In this document: positions 40,712 through 50,044 of the stretch, in pieces | How the letters are laid out: every line of letters starts with the position of its first letter | How positions within the stretch are numbered: position 1 is the first letter of the stretch | NCBI RefSeq assembly: GCF_900188205.1 | Contig: NZ_FZOH01000004.1 | Span: forward strand, 338,955 to 402,954 | DNA: 64,000 nucleotides | Direction: 5' to 3' | Source of the DNA: Geodermatophilus saharensis | GTDB lineage: Bacteria > Actinomycetota > Actinomycetes > Mycobacteriales > Geodermatophilaceae | Program-made: the position numbers and the translations under genes | Notes under the pieces: model-generated | What the model was told of the DNA's origin: nothing | Database searches by the model: none | The model's input: only the letters and a program-made list of their open reading frames with translations

Positions 40712-42238
40712 TCAGCCGACCGGGGCCGCGAACCGCTCGAGCGCGGCGGCCAGGCCGCCGTCGACGCGCGCGGTGAGCCGGGTGCCGTCCGCCTCGTGCT
40801 GCTCGGTGAGGACCTCGCCGTCGCGGTGGACGCGGGCCACCAGGTCGCCGCGGTCGTAGGGCACCAGCACCTCGACCTCGACGTCGGGGTGCGGCAGGCG
40901 GGCGGCGACGACCTCGCGCAGCTGCTCGATGCCCTCGCCCGTCCGCGCCGAGACCCACACGGCACCGGGCAGCGCCCGGCGCAGGGTGAGCACGTCCTCC
41001 TCGGTCATGGCGTCGACCTTGTTGACGACGATCAGCTCGGGCACCGCGGCGGCGTCGATCTCGCGCAGCACCACGTGCACCGCGTCGATCTGGCCCAGCG
41101 GGTCGGGGTCGGAGCCGTCGACGACGTGCAGCAGCAGGTCGGCGCCGGCCACCTCCTCCAGCGTCGAGCGGAACGCGTCGACCAGCTGGTGCGGCAGGTG
41201 CCGCACGAAGCCGACGGTGTCGGTGAGCGTGTACTCGCGGCCGTCGGGCGACTGGGCGCGGCGCACCGTGGGGTCCAGGGTGGCGAACAGCGCGTTCTCC
41301 ACCAGCACGCCCGCGCCGGTCAGCCGGTTGAGCAGGCTGGACTTGCCGGCGTTGGTGTAGCCGGCGATCGCCACGCTCGGAACGGCGTTGCGGTCGCGCG
41401 CCGAGCGCTGGGTGGCCCGCGCCGTCGCCATGCCGGCGATCTCGCGGCGCAGCCTGCTCACCCGCGACCGGATGCGGCGGCGGTCGGTCTCGATCTTCGT
41501 CTCACCGGGACCGCGGGTACCGATGCCGCCACCGCCGGCGACGCGGCCACCGGCCTGCCGGGACAGCGACTCACCCCACCCGCGCAGCCGCGGCAGCATG
41601 TACTGCATCTGCGCGAGCTCGACCTGGGCCTTGCCCTCCCGGCTCGTCGCGTGCTGGGCGAAGATGTCGAGGATCAGCGCGGTCCGGTCGACCACCTTGA
41701 CCTTGAGGATCTTCTCGAGCGCGTTGAGCTGACCGGGCGTCAGCTCGCCGTCGCAGATCACGGTGTCGGCGCCGGTGGAGGCGACCATGTCGCGGATCTC
41801 GGACGCCTTGCCCGAGCCCACGTAGGTGCCGGCGTCGGGCTTGTCCCGCCGCTGGCTCACCGCCTCGAGCACCTCCGAGCCCGCCGTCTCGGCGAGCGCG
41901 GCCAGCTCGGCCAGCGAGCGGTCGGCGTCGGCCTGGGTGCCCTCGGTCCACACCCCGACCAGCACGACGCGCTCGAGGCGCAGCTGGCGGTACTCGACCT
42001 CGCTGATGTCGGCGAGCTCGGTGGAGAGCCCGGCCACGCGCCGCAGCGCGCCACGGGCCTCGAGGTCGTAGGAGCCGGTCGTGTCGTCGTCCTCGTCCCA
42101 CCGGCCGGCCGGGGCGGGACGGGTCTCGACGGTCGTCTCGTCGTCGAGGTGGGTGCTCTGGGGGGCGGTGGTCATCGCGTCCAGCGTGACACGCGCGTCG
42201 TCAGCGGTCACCTGGGTTGTCGTCTCTGCAGTCGTCAT
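40712..42238 (-). CDS. hflX: Ribosome-associated GTPase HflX
   Basis: The 508-aa protein shows the HflX layout: N-terminal GTP-binding-like nucleotide domain (VVLVGVWTEGTQADADRSLA, then AGTYVGSGKASEIRDMVAST), the coiled-coil linker with GGGGIGTRGPGETKIETDRR and the G domain with GYTNAGKS (G1, 293-300), DTVGFVRHLP (G3) and NKVD (G4). HflX splits or rescues stalled and stressed 70S ribosomes. The ~60-residue acidic/Thr-rich N-terminal extension is absent from E. coli HflX. The ATG at 42238 is used. In actinobacteria it follows dapF, and here a small reversed ORF lies between them. Confidence 0.95.
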   Translation of the reverse strand: MTTAETTTQVTADDARVTLDAMTTAPQSTHLDDETTVETRPAPAGRWDEDDDTTGSYDLEARGALRRVAGLSTELADISEVEYRQLRLERVVLVGVWTEGTQADADRSLAELAALAETAGSEVLEAVSQRRDKPDAGTYVGSGKASEIRDMVASTGADTVICDGELTPGQLNALEKILKVKVVDRTALILDIFAQHATSREGKAQVELAQMQYMLPRLRGWGESLSRQAGGRVAGGGGIGTRGPGETKIETDRRRIRSRVSRLRREIAGMATARATQRSARDRNAVPSVAIAGYTNAGKSSLLNRLTGAGVLVENALFATLDPTVRRAQSPDGREYTLTDTVGFVRHLPHQLVDAFRSTLEEVAGADLLLHVVDGSDPDPLGQIDAVHVVLREIDAAAVPELIVVNKVDAMTEEDVLTLRRALPGAVWVSARTGEGIEQLREVVAARLPHPDVEVEVLVPYDRGDLVARVHRDGEVLTEQHEADGTRLTARVDGGLAAALERFAAPVG

Positions 42239-42330
42239 ACACCGGGTGCAACACCGGAACCGGTCAGGTGCATCCCGCCGGGAGGCGGGTAGGTCGGGAC
42301 GGACCGCACGGACGACGAGAGGGGCACCCC

Positions 42331-42534
42331 GTGAGCACCAGCAGCAGCGAGGGCATCGACGACCCGGGCCGCGACCCCGTGGGCCTCGAGGTCCCGCGCA
42401 ACCCCTTCGGCGGAGCCGACCAGGACACCGGAGCCGGCCGGCCGCGCGGCACCGGCAACGTCGGCCCGGGCGACAAGCCCGAGGCGCCCACCGACGAGCC
42501 GGAGACCCGCGCCGACACCCCGGACAACCCCTAG
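42331..42534 (+). CDS. Small disordered acidic/Pro-rich protein
   Basis: A GTG at 42331 with GAGAGGGG at ~42318-42325 opens a 67-codon frame. The product (SEGIDDPGRDPVGLEVPRNP, then GGADQDTGAGRPRGTGNVGP) is Gly/Pro/Asp-rich with no predicted secondary structure and no recognised family. It is divergent from hflX, and its stop overlaps that of dapF (CTAG region at 42531-42534). The frame bias and ribosome site support coding; function unknown. Confidence 0.55.
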   Translation: MSTSSSEGIDDPGRDPVGLEVPRNPFGGADQDTGAGRPRGTGNVGPGDKPEAPTDEPETRADTPDNP

Positions 42535-43430
42535 GAGTCCAGCCACTCCCGGGTGAGCCCGCCGGTCGCGACGACGACGGCGGGCCCGCGCAGCACGGTC
42601 GTCTCCGGGGTGACGTCGACGGTCAGCCGGCCGCCGGGGACGTCGACGACGACCGTGCCGCGCTGCGGGCCGTCGGACCCGGCAGCCAGCGCGGCGTAGG
42701 CGGTGGCGCAGGCGCCGGTCCCGCAGGAGCGGGTCTCCCCCACGCCGCGCTCGTGCACCCGCAGCCGCACGTGCGCGTCGGCGCCCTCGGCGGGGCGGGC
42801 GAGCACCTGCACGAACTCGACGTTGACGCCCTCGGGGAACAGCCCCGGGTCGAACCCGGGCTGCGCGGTGAGGTCGAGGGCGTCGAGGTCGATGCCGCCG
42901 TCGGCGTCGGTGAGGCAGACCAGGTGCGGGTTGCCCATCGACACCGCCTGCCCGGCGAACGTCCGCCCCGCCACGGTGGCCTCGCCGCGCCCGAACGGCC
43001 GGGCCGGGCCCATGTCGACCCAGTAGGTGCCGTCGGCGCCGGCACCCACCCGGCGGGGGCCGCCGCGGGTGCCGACCAGGACGCCGTCGGCGCAGGCCGC
43101 GCGGTCGAGCAGGCCCTCGCTCACCAGCACGTGCAGGAAGAACCGGATTCCGTTGCCGCACATCTCCGCGTGCGAGCCGTCGGCGTTGCGGTGGTCCATG
43201 AACCACTCGCACTCACCGAGCCGCTCGCCCAGGACGGCGGGGGCGTCGGGCACGTGCACGCTGCGGACCACCCGCAGCACGCCGTCGCCGCCGAGGCCGG
43301 AGCGGCGCTCGCACAGCCGGCGCACCAGCGCGGCGCCGAGGCGGTCCTCGGGCCAGCGGTCCCCGTCGGGGTCGAGCAGGACGACGAAGTCGTTCTCGGT
43401 GCCGTGCCCGAGGAGGAACCGGTCGCTCAC
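42531..43430 (-). CDS. dapF: Diaminopimelate epimerase
   Basis: The 299-aa enzyme interconverts LL- and meso-diaminopimelate for peptidoglycan and lysine synthesis. Both catalytic cysteines are present: Cys91 in AEMCGNGIRF and Cys236 in TRSCGTGACATAYAAL. The opening HGTENDFVVLLDPDGDRWPE and the FMDHRNADGSHAEMCGNG stretch are typical. The GTG at 43430 overlaps the stop of miaA (GTGA). It is the last gene of the operon class III dioxygenase-like protein-miaA-dapF. Confidence 0.96.
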   Translation of the reverse strand: MSDRFLLGHGTENDFVVLLDPDGDRWPEDRLGAALVRRLCERRSGLGGDGVLRVVRSVHVPDAPAVLGERLGECEWFMDHRNADGSHAEMCGNGIRFFLHVLVSEGLLDRAACADGVLVGTRGGPRRVGAGADGTYWVDMGPARPFGRGEATVAGRTFAGQAVSMGNPHLVCLTDADGGIDLDALDLTAQPGFDPGLFPEGVNVEFVQVLARPAEGADAHVRLRVHERGVGETRSCGTGACATAYAALAAGSDGPQRGTVVVDVPGGRLTVDVTPETTVLRGPAVVVATGGLTREWLDS

Positions 43431-44347
43431 CGTCCGATCGTACGGCCGGGCAGCAGCGCCCCGACGGCGTCGGGGAGGTCCGGCCTTGCGGCGTCGAACC
43501 AGGTCGTGCTGGCGTCGCGGCGGAACCACGAGCGCTGCCGGCGGACGAAGCGGCGGGTGGCCGTGACCGTCCGCTCGCGGGCCTCGCCGGGGGTGAGGTC
43601 GCCGTCGAGCTGCGCCAGCACCTGGGCGTAGCCCAGCGCGCGGGAGGCCGTCGGGCCCTCCCGCAGCCCCTCGGCCGCCAGCGCCTCGACCTCGGCGACG
43701 AACCCGGCGGCCCACATCCGGTCCACGCGGTCGGCCACCCGGGCGTCGAGCTCGGCGGGCTCCCGGTCCAGACCCACCACGACCGCCGGGTAGTGCGGCC
43801 GCGGCTCGGGCAGGGTGGCCCGGAACGGGCCGCCGGTCAGCTCCACCACCTCCAGGGCCCGCACGATCCGCCGCCCGTTGCCCGGCAGCACGGCCGCGGC
43901 CGCGGCCGGGTCGACGGCGGCCAGCCGGGCGTGCAGCGCGGCCGGCCCGACGTCGTCGAGCTCGGCCTGCAGCCGCGCGCGCACGGCCGGGTCGGTGCCG
44001 GGGATGTCGAGGTCGTCGAGGACGGCGCGCACGTAGAGGCCCGACCCGCCCACCAGCAGCGGCAGCACCCCGGCCGCGCGCAGCCGGTCGATCTCGGCGC
44101 GGGCCGCGCGAGCGTACGCGGCTACCGATGCCGCCTGCCGCACCGGCCAGAGGTCGAGCAGGTGGTGCGGGACGCCGCGCCGCTCGGCCGCGTCGGGCTT
44201 GGCGGTGCCGATGTCCATGCCGCGGTAGAGCTGCATCGAGTCGGCGTTGACCACCTCGCCGCCGAGCTCGAGCGCCAGCTGCACGGCCAGCGCCGTCTTG
44301 CCGGTGGCGGTGGGCCCGACGACGGCGACCACCGGCGGGAGAGTCAC
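43427..44347 (-). CDS. miaA: tRNA dimethylallyltransferase
   Basis: The 306-aa enzyme adds the isopentenyl group to A37 of UNN-reading tRNAs; MiaB (46706-48157) then methylthiolates it. The P-loop GPTATGKT (11-18), DSMQLYRGMDIGTAKP and QRSWFRRDASTTWFDA are conserved. The GTG at 44347 overlaps the upstream gene's stop (GTGA), and its own stop overlaps dapF the same way. The size is normal. Confidence 0.96.
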   Translation of the reverse strand: MTLPPVVAVVGPTATGKTALAVQLALELGGEVVNADSMQLYRGMDIGTAKPDAAERRGVPHHLLDLWPVRQAASVAAYARAARAEIDRLRAAGVLPLLVGGSGLYVRAVLDDLDIPGTDPAVRARLQAELDDVGPAALHARLAAVDPAAAAAVLPGNGRRIVRALEVVELTGGPFRATLPEPRPHYPAVVVGLDREPAELDARVADRVDRMWAAGFVAEVEALAAEGLREGPTASRALGYAQVLAQLDGDLTPGEARERTVTATRRFVRRQRSWFRRDASTTWFDAARPDLPDAVGALLPGRTIGR

Positions 44348-45039
44348 CGGGCCGTCCACGCCGCCACCAGGTAGCCGACGCCGAAGGGCGCCTCGTCGGC
44401 GAGCAGCCGCGCGTCCACCTCGCGGCCGGCCAGCAGCGCCCCGACCGCCTGCCACACCGGGACACCGGCGGCCAGCAGCCGCTCCCCCTCCGCGGCGTCC
44501 AGTGCGGCCAGCGCGGCGGCGTCCCCGGCAGCGAGCGCCGCGGCGACCGCGGCGTCGAACGGCGCGGCCGCGTCGTCGAGGTGTCCGGGCGCCTTGACGC
44601 TGCGGCGGGCCGACCCGTCGCCCATGGCCAGCACCGCCACCGGCCCCGTCCGGCCCGCCAGCACCGCGGCCAGGTCCCGCGGGCCGGTCCCGATCCGGGG
44701 GCCGGCGTGCCCGGCCGCGTCGAGCAGCCAGGCGCCGACCGTCAGGCCCAGCGGCGTGCGGCGGCCGCCCGGGCGCGTCCCGCCCGACAGCGGCATCTCG
44801 ACGTCGACGCCGAAACCGCGCAGGTCCCCGCCGTCGCCGGGGCCGTAGCGGCCCTCGGCGTCCGGGGCGACGAGCACCACCACCTCCGGCCGGGCGGCGA
44901 GCACCGCCTCGACGGCGTCGGCGCAGGCCGCGCGCAACGCCGCGGTGTCGGTGGCGGCCCGTCCGGCCACCTGCGGGAGCAGCAGCGGGGGGCACGGGCA
45001 GAAGGCGACCGAGACCGGTCCGGCGGGCGGGCTGCTCAC
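44344..45039 (-). CDS. Class III extradiol dioxygenase-like protein in the miaA-dapF operon
   Basis: The 231-aa protein belongs to the LigB-like family conserved upstream of miaA in actinobacteria (the position of mycobacterial Rv2728c). The start VSVAFCPCPPLLLPQVAGRA aligns with the usual HPPLLVPEV stretch, but the His that would bind metal is Cys here. VVLVAPDAEGRYGPGDGGDL and the C-terminal VGYLVAAWTAR are otherwise typical. No other His is placed to complete an iron site, so dioxygenase activity is doubtful. It overlaps miaA by GTGA. Its conserved position suggests a role in tRNA or cell-wall precursor metabolism, but none is known. Confidence 0.75.
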   Translation of the reverse strand: MSSPPAGPVSVAFCPCPPLLLPQVAGRAATDTAALRAACADAVEAVLAARPEVVVLVAPDAEGRYGPGDGGDLRGFGVDVEMPLSGGTRPGGRRTPLGLTVGAWLLDAAGHAGPRIGTGPRDLAAVLAGRTGPVAVLAMGDGSARRSVKAPGHLDDAAAPFDAAVAAALAAGDAAALAALDAAEGERLLAAGVPVWQAVGALLAGREVDARLLADEAPFGVGYLVAAWTAR

Positions 45040-45079
45040 CGCAGCAGTGTCGCCGATGCGGCGTGGGACACTGCGGTGC

Positions 45080-46633
45080 GTGTCGAGCACGGAGAACCCC
45101 GGAGCCGGGTCGCAGCAGGTCCCCTCCCCCGAGACGGCCGGTCCCGACGCGGTGACCCCCGACGCCGTGACCCCCGACGCCGGGACGCCGGCCGCGCCCA
45201 CCCCCGAGGCGGCCGGGCTGGCCGACCCGACGGCGGGCGCCGCGGACGTCCCGGGTCCCGAGGGAGCCGCCGCCGAGGGGGTCGCAGCCGAGGGAGCCCT
45301 GGCCGAGGGAGCCCCCGCCGAGGAGGCCCCCGCCGAGGAGGCCGCCGTCCCCGGGCCGGTCGCCGTCCCCGAGCAGGCCGCGCCCGTGCCGGCGGCGCCG
45401 GAGCCGGCCGTGGCCGCCTCCTCCGACCCCGCCCGGTGGGGCCGCGTCGACGAGGACGGCACCGTCTACGTCCGCACCGCCGACGGCGAGCGCGCGGTCG
45501 GCTCCTGGCAGGCCGGCGACCCCGCCGCGGGGCTGGCCCACTTCGCCCGCCGCTACGACGACCTCGCCACCGAGGTGTCGCTGCTGGAGGCACGGCTGCG
45601 GGCGCACACCGGCAACCCGACCGAGATCAAGGCCAAGGCCCAGGCGCTGGCCGACTCCATCCCCACCGCCACCGCCGTCGGCGACCTCGACGGGCTGGCC
45701 GCCCGTGCCCGCGCGATGGTGGACACCGCCGACTCCGCGGCCGCCGAGTCACGCGCGGAGAAGGCCGCCGCCCGCGCCGCGCAGGTCGCGCGCAAGGAGG
45801 CGCTGGCCGCCGAGGCCGAGCAGATCGCCGCGGAGTCGACTTCGTGGAAGGCCGCCGGCGACCGGCTCAAGGCCATCGTCGAGGAGTGGAAGACCATCCG
45901 CGGCATCGACCGCAAGACCGACGAGGCGCTGTGGTCGCGGTTCGCCGCCGCCCGTGACGCGTTCGGCCGGCGGCGCGGAGCGCACTTCGCGGCCCTCGAC
46001 GTGCAGCGCGGCGAGGCCCGCGCGGCCAAGCAGGAGCTGATCGCCGAGGCCCAGCGGCTGTCGACGTCGACCGAGTGGGGCCCGACCAGCGCCGCCATGC
46101 GCTCGCTGATGGACCGCTGGAAGGCGGTGCCGCGCACCGGCCGCGACGGCGACGACGACCTGTGGAAGCAGTTCCGCGCCGCCCAGGACGTCTTCTTCAC
46201 CGCCCGCGCCGAGTCGGACAAGGCGCGCAACTCCGAGCAGCTGGCCAACCAGCAGGCCAAGGAGGAGCTGCTCGCCGAGGCGGAGAAGCTCGACCCGTCC
46301 ACCGACCTGCGCGGCGCCCAGGCGGCGCTGCGGCGCATCCAGGAGCGCTACGACGCGATCGGCCACGTGCCGCGCGGCGCGATGCGCTCGCTGGAGGACC
46401 GGATGCAGGCCGTCGAGCAGCGCGTCCGCGGCGCCGTCGACGCCGGCCGGGTGCGCACCGCGCCGGAGAACCCGATGGTCGCCTCGATGCGCGCGGCGGT
46501 CACCAAGGCCGAGGAGCAGCTGGCCAAGGCCGAGGCCGCCGGCGACACCCGCCGGATCGAGGAGGCGCGGGCGAACCTGGCCACCCGCCGCGAGTGGCTG
46601 TCCGAGGCCGAGCGCTCCGCCTCGCGCCGCTGA
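45080..46633 (+). CDS. DUF349-repeat protein
   Basis: The 517-aa protein starts with an acidic, low-complexity region (~1-125) built from TPDAV and AEGA/AEEA repeats. It is followed by a long helical region with DUF349 repeats: KAAGDRLKAIVEEWKTIRGI, EWGPTSAAMRSLMDRWKAVP and GAQAALRRIQERYDAIGHVP, each with a Trp/Tyr and adjacent basic residues. The C-terminus is a coiled coil. DUF349 proteins may associate with ribosomes or membranes; E. coli YgfC-like links are uncertain. It is divergent from the class III dioxygenase-like gene and convergent with miaB, behind a long hairpin. Confidence 0.82.
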   Translation: MSSTENPGAGSQQVPSPETAGPDAVTPDAVTPDAGTPAAPTPEAAGLADPTAGAADVPGPEGAAAEGVAAEGALAEGAPAEEAPAEEAAVPGPVAVPEQAAPVPAAPEPAVAASSDPARWGRVDEDGTVYVRTADGERAVGSWQAGDPAAGLAHFARRYDDLATEVSLLEARLRAHTGNPTEIKAKAQALADSIPTATAVGDLDGLAARARAMVDTADSAAAESRAEKAAARAAQVARKEALAAEAEQIAAESTSWKAAGDRLKAIVEEWKTIRGIDRKTDEALWSRFAAARDAFGRRRGAHFAALDVQRGEARAAKQELIAEAQRLSTSTEWGPTSAAMRSLMDRWKAVPRTGRDGDDDLWKQFRAAQDVFFTARAESDKARNSEQLANQQAKEELLAEAEKLDPSTDLRGAQAALRRIQERYDAIGHVPRGAMRSLEDRMQAVEQRVRGAVDAGRVRTAPENPMVASMRAAVTKAEEQLAKAEAAGDTRRIEEARANLATRREWLSEAERSASRR

Positions 46634-46642
46634 GTCCTCACG

Positions 46643-46701
46643 GGCACGGGAGGCCATCCGCACGTCCTGGCGCTCGGGACGAGCGGATGGCTTCCCGTGC
46701 C
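46643..46701. terminator. Long hairpin between the DUF349 gene and miaB
   Basis: Two 19-base arms (46643-46661 and 46683-46701, 18 of 19 pairing) enclose a 21-base loop. The right arm ends four bases before the miaB stop. It probably terminates both convergent genes and is longer than the other hairpins here. Confidence 0.75.
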
Positions 46702-46705
46702 TCGC

Positions 46706-48157
46706 TCAGGCGGGGGCGCCGACGCGGGGCATGCCGAGCAGCACGCCGGGCGTCGTCGGCCGGGTGCCGGCCTCGTGCGCGTCCCCGGCCCGGGTGCGCC
46801 GGTGCGACAACAGCGGCCCGTCGGCGATGAGGTGGTGCGGCGCGGCGGCGGTGACGACGGTCTCGACGACGTCGCCGGGCCGGACGCCGTCGCCACCCGC
46901 GAAGTGCACCAGCCGCCCGTCGCGGGCCCGGCCGCTCATCCGGCCGGTGCGGGCGTCCTTGCTGCCCTCCCCCGCCGCTGCCAGCAGCTCGACGGTCCGG
47001 CCGACCTGCGCGCGGTTCTCCGCCCAGCCGATGTCCTCCTGCAGCGCGGTCAGCCGCAGGTAGCGCTCCTGCACGACCTCCTTGGGCAGCTGGCCGTCCA
47101 TCGCGGCGGCCGGCGTCCCGGGGCGCTTGGAGTACTGGAAGGTGAAGGCGCCGGCGAAGCGGGCCTGCCGGACCACCTCGAGGGTCTGCTCGAAGTCGGC
47201 CTCGGTCTCGCCGGGGAACCCGACGATGACGTCGGTGGTGATCGCGGCGTCGGGCATGGCCGCCCGCACCCGGTCGATGATCCCGAGGTAGCGCTCCTGC
47301 CGGTAGCCGCGGCGCATCCGGCGCAGCACCTCGTCCGACCCCGACTGCAGCGGCATGTGCAGCTGCGGGCACACGGCGGGCGTCTCGGCCATCGCCTCGA
47401 TGACGTCGTCGGTGAACTCGCGCGGGTGGGGGCTGGTGAAGCGGACCCGCTCGAGACCCTCGATCGCGCCCGTGGCGCGCAGCAGGCCGGCGAACGCGCC
47501 CCGGTCGCGGAACTCGACGCCGTAGGCGTTGACGTTCTGACCCAGCAGCGTCACCTCGAGCACGCCCTGGTCGACCAGCGCCTGCACCTCGGCGAGGATC
47601 TCGCCGGGACGGCGGTCCTTCTCCTTGCCGCGCAGCGCCGGGACGATGCAGAACGTGCAGGTGTTGTTGCACCCGACGCTGATCGAGACCCAGCCGGCGT
47701 AGGCGGAGTCCCGCTTCGCCGGCAGCGTCGACGGGAAGACCTCCAGCGCCTCGGCGATCTCCACCTGCGCCTCGGCGTTGTGCCGCGCGCGCTCGAGCAG
47801 CGCCGGCAGCGAGCCGACGTTGTGCGTGCCGAAGACGACGTCGACCCACGGCGCGCGCCGCACGATCTCGCCGCGGTCCTTCTGCGCCAGGCACCCGCCG
47901 ACGGCGATCTGCATGCCGGGGTGGGCGTCCTTCACCGGCCGGAGGTGGCCGAGGTTGCCGTAGAGGCGGTTGTCGGCGTTCTCCCGCACCGCGCAGGTGT
48001 TGAGCACGACGACGTCGGCGTCGGCGCCCTCGGGTGCGGCGGCGTACCCGGCGGCCTCGAGCAGGCCGGCGAGCCGCTCGGAGTCGTGCACGTTCATCTG
48101 GCACCCGTAGGTGCGCACCCGGTAGGTGCGCTGCGGGCTGTCGACCTCGGTTCCCAT
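46706..48157 (-). CDS. miaB: tRNA-2-methylthio-N6-dimethylallyladenosine synthase
   Basis: The 483-aa radical-SAM methylthiotransferase has its N-terminal MTTase cluster cysteines (Cys19 in RTYGCQMNV, then [10 protein letters not shown] and VGGCLAQK), the radical-SAM motif [18 protein letters not shown] and a C-terminal TRAM domain ([20 protein letters not shown]). It acts after MiaA on A37 of tRNA. The ATG at 48157 fits the family N-terminus. It is divergent from the glutamate transporter operon. Confidence 0.95.
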   Translation of the reverse strand: MGTEVDSPQRTYRVRTYGCQMNVHDSERLAGLLEAAGYAAAPEGADADVVVLNTCAVRENADNRLYGNLGHLRPVKDAHPGMQIAVGGCLAQKDRGEIVRRAPWVDVVFGTHNVGSLPALLERARHNAEAQVEIAEALEVFPSTLPAKRDSAYAGWVSISVGCNNTCTFCIVPALRGKEKDRRPGEILAEVQALVDQGVLEVTLLGQNVNAYGVEFRDRGAFAGLLRATGAIEGLERVRFTSPHPREFTDDVIEAMAETPAVCPQLHMPLQSGSDEVLRRMRRGYRQERYLGIIDRVRAAMPDAAITTDVIVGFPGETEADFEQTLEVVRQARFAGAFTFQYSKRPGTPAAAMDGQLPKEVVQERYLRLTALQEDIGWAENRAQVGRTVELLAAAGEGSKDARTGRMSGRARDGRLVHFAGGDGVRPGDVVETVVTAAAPHHLIADGPLLSHRRTRAGDAHEAGTRPTTPGVLLGMPRVGAPA

Positions 48158-48279
48158 GGCGCCTGCGAGGGTACGGCGCCGGGCCCGGCGGCCGCGGTGC
48201 CCGCCGCCGGTCACCGGCCGTGACCTCATTTGTGACTGCTTCGTGACGGCCCCGGGACGCTGCCGCAGCCGGGCGGCCC

Positions 48280-48285
48280 TAGTGT
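48280..48285 (+). promoter_or_regulatory. -10 element of the glu operon (leaderless start)
   Basis: TAGTGT at 48280-48285 is a good -10 hexamer. The GTG at 48293 begins seven bases after it, so the gluA transcript is probably leaderless or nearly so. Confidence 0.5.
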
Positions 48286-48292
48286 GCCGTGC

Positions 48293-49048
48293 GTGACCAG
48301 CCAGCAGACCGGAGCACCGCTCGTCGAGCTGACCGGGGTCAACAAGTGGTTCGGCGACCTGCACGTGCTGCAGGACATCGACCTCTCGATCGACCGCGGC
48401 GAGGTCGTCGTCGTCATCGGCCCGTCGGGCTCGGGCAAGTCCACGCTGTGCCGCGCGATCAACCGCCTGGAGAGCATCCAGCAGGGCGAGATCCGCATCG
48501 ACGGCCAGAAGCTGCCCGAGGAGGGCAAGGCGCTGGCCAAGCTGCGCAGCGACGTCGGGATGGTCTTCCAGAGCTTCAACCTCTTCGCCCACAAGACGAT
48601 CCTGCAGAACGTCACGCTGGCCCCGACCCGGGTGCGCCGGCAGTCGAAGGCCGACGCCGAGCGGCGCGCGCGTGAGCTGCTCGACCGGGTCGGGGTCGGG
48701 CACCAGGCCGACAAGTACCCGGCACAGCTGTCGGGCGGTCAGCAGCAGCGCGTGGCGATCGCCCGCGCCCTGGCCATGGACCCCAAGGTCATCCTCTTCG
48801 ACGAGCCGACGTCGGCGCTGGACCCGGAGATGATCAACGAGGTCCTCGACGTCATGACGTCGCTGGCCCGCGAGGGCATGACGATGGTCGTCGTCACCCA
48901 CGAGATGGGCTTCGCCCGCCGGGCGGCCAACCGGGTCGTGTTCATGGACGGCGGCCGGATCGTCGAGTCCGCCGACCCGCAGACGTTCTTCACCAACCCG
49001 CGCTCCGAGCGCGCCCGCGACTTCCTGTCCAAGATCCTCGAGCACTGA
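48293..49048 (+). CDS. gluA: Glutamate ABC transporter ATP-binding protein
   Basis: The 251-aa ATPase has Walker A (GPSGSGKST), Q-loop ([10 protein letters not shown]), signature [20 protein letters not shown], Walker B ([12 protein letters not shown]) and H-loop ([10 protein letters not shown]), and belongs to the polar amino-acid class. The start is GTG 48293; the frame also contains a GTG at 48284. The order gluABCD, next to recX-recA, is the same as in Corynebacterium glutamicum, supporting glutamate as the substrate. Binding protein and two permeases follow. Confidence 0.93.
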   Translation: MTSQQTGAPLVELTGVNKWFGDLHVLQDIDLSIDRGEVVVVIGPSGSGKSTLCRAINRLESIQQGEIRIDGQKLPEEGKALAKLRSDVGMVFQSFNLFAHKTILQNVTLAPTRVRRQSKADAERRARELLDRVGVGHQADKYPAQLSGGQQQRVAIARALAMDPKVILFDEPTSALDPEMINEVLDVMTSLAREGMTMVVVTHEMGFARRAANRVVFMDGGRIVESADPQTFFTNPRSERARDFLSKILEH

Positions 49049-49068
49049 CCCACCACGGGAGGACACCC

Positions 49069-49959
49069 ATGCGCAGCACCCGGAAGCTGGCGGCCTTCGC
49101 CGCCCTCGGCCTCACCCTCGCGGCCTGTTCCAGCGAGGCCGGCAACCAGGCGGAGGAGGAGGCCGCCAGCGCCCCCACCGTCGCCGAGGAGGTCGACTTC
49201 CCCGAGGGCTCGACCATGGCCGAGCTGGCCGGGGCCGGCAGCATCACCGTCGGCACGAAGTACGACCAGCCCGGCTTCGGCCTGCTCAACCCCGACGGCG
49301 TGCCCGAGGGCTTCGACGTGGAGATCGCCAAGATCATCGCCGGGGAGCTCGGCATCGCGCCCGAGGACATCGAGTGGACCGAGACGGTGTCGGCCAACCG
49401 CGAGCCGTTCATCCAGAACGGCCAGGTGGACATGGTGGTGGCGACCTACACCATCAACGACACCCGCAAGCAGGTCGTCGACTTCGCCGGGCCGTACTAC
49501 ATCGCCGGCCAGGACATCATGGTCGCGGCCGGCAACCCCGAGGGCATCCAGGGCCCCGACGACCTCGCCGGCAAGACGGTCTGCTCGGTCGAGGGCTCGA
49601 CCCCGGCGCAGAACATCCGGGACAACTACCCGGAGGCCAACCTGGTCACCTACGACGTCTACTCCAAGTGCGCCGACGACCTGGCCAACGGCAACGTGCA
49701 GGCGGTGACGACGGACAACGTCATCCTCACCGGCCTGGTGGCGGGCAACCCCGAGGGCTTCGAGCTGGTCGGCAACCCGTTCACCGAGGAGCCCTACGGC
49801 ATCGGCATGGCCAAGGGCGACGACGAGTTCCGGGACTTCATCAACGACGTGCTCGAGGAGTCCTTCGAGGACGGCCGCTGGGCCGACGCGTGGGACCGCA
49901 CCGCCGGTGCGATCACCGGCGAGGAGGCCCCCGAGCCGCCGACGGTCGACCGCTACTGA
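49069..49959 (+). CDS. gluB: Glutamate-binding lipoprotein
   Basis: The 296-aa solute-binding protein has a lipoprotein signal with lipobox LAAC ([20 protein letters not shown]). A type-II periplasmic-binding fold follows: [40 protein letters not shown], then [20 protein letters not shown]. SNxEP-like [14 protein letters not shown] and the mid-domain [15 protein letters not shown] complete the glutamate/aspartate pattern. The ATG at 49069 has GGGAGGA upstream. It is the second gene of the operon; an intra-operon hairpin follows it. Confidence 0.93.
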   Translation: MRSTRKLAAFAALGLTLAACSSEAGNQAEEEAASAPTVAEEVDFPEGSTMAELAGAGSITVGTKYDQPGFGLLNPDGVPEGFDVEIAKIIAGELGIAPEDIEWTETVSANREPFIQNGQVDMVVATYTINDTRKQVVDFAGPYYIAGQDIMVAAGNPEGIQGPDDLAGKTVCSVEGSTPAQNIRDNYPEANLVTYDVYSKCADDLANGNVQAVTTDNVILTGLVAGNPEGFELVGNPFTEEPYGIGMAKGDDEFRDFINDVLEESFEDGRWADAWDRTAGAITGEEAPEPPTVDRY

Positions 49960-49966
49960 GCACGCG

Positions 49967-50003
49967 GACGCCGCCGGGCGGGACTCCCCCGCCCGGCGGC
50001 GTC
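49967..50003 (+). terminator. Strong intra-operon hairpin between gluB and gluC
   Basis: A perfect 16-base stem (GACGCCGCCGGGCGGG at 49967-49982 and complement at 49988-50003) has loop ACTCC. It starts eight bases after the gluB stop and ends 41 bases before gluC. It can act as a partial terminator or 3' mRNA shield, raising binding protein over permease. Confidence 0.8.
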
Positions 50004-50044
50004 GGCTGCGTCCCCGACGACCGACGACCTGACGGCGAGGCGCC

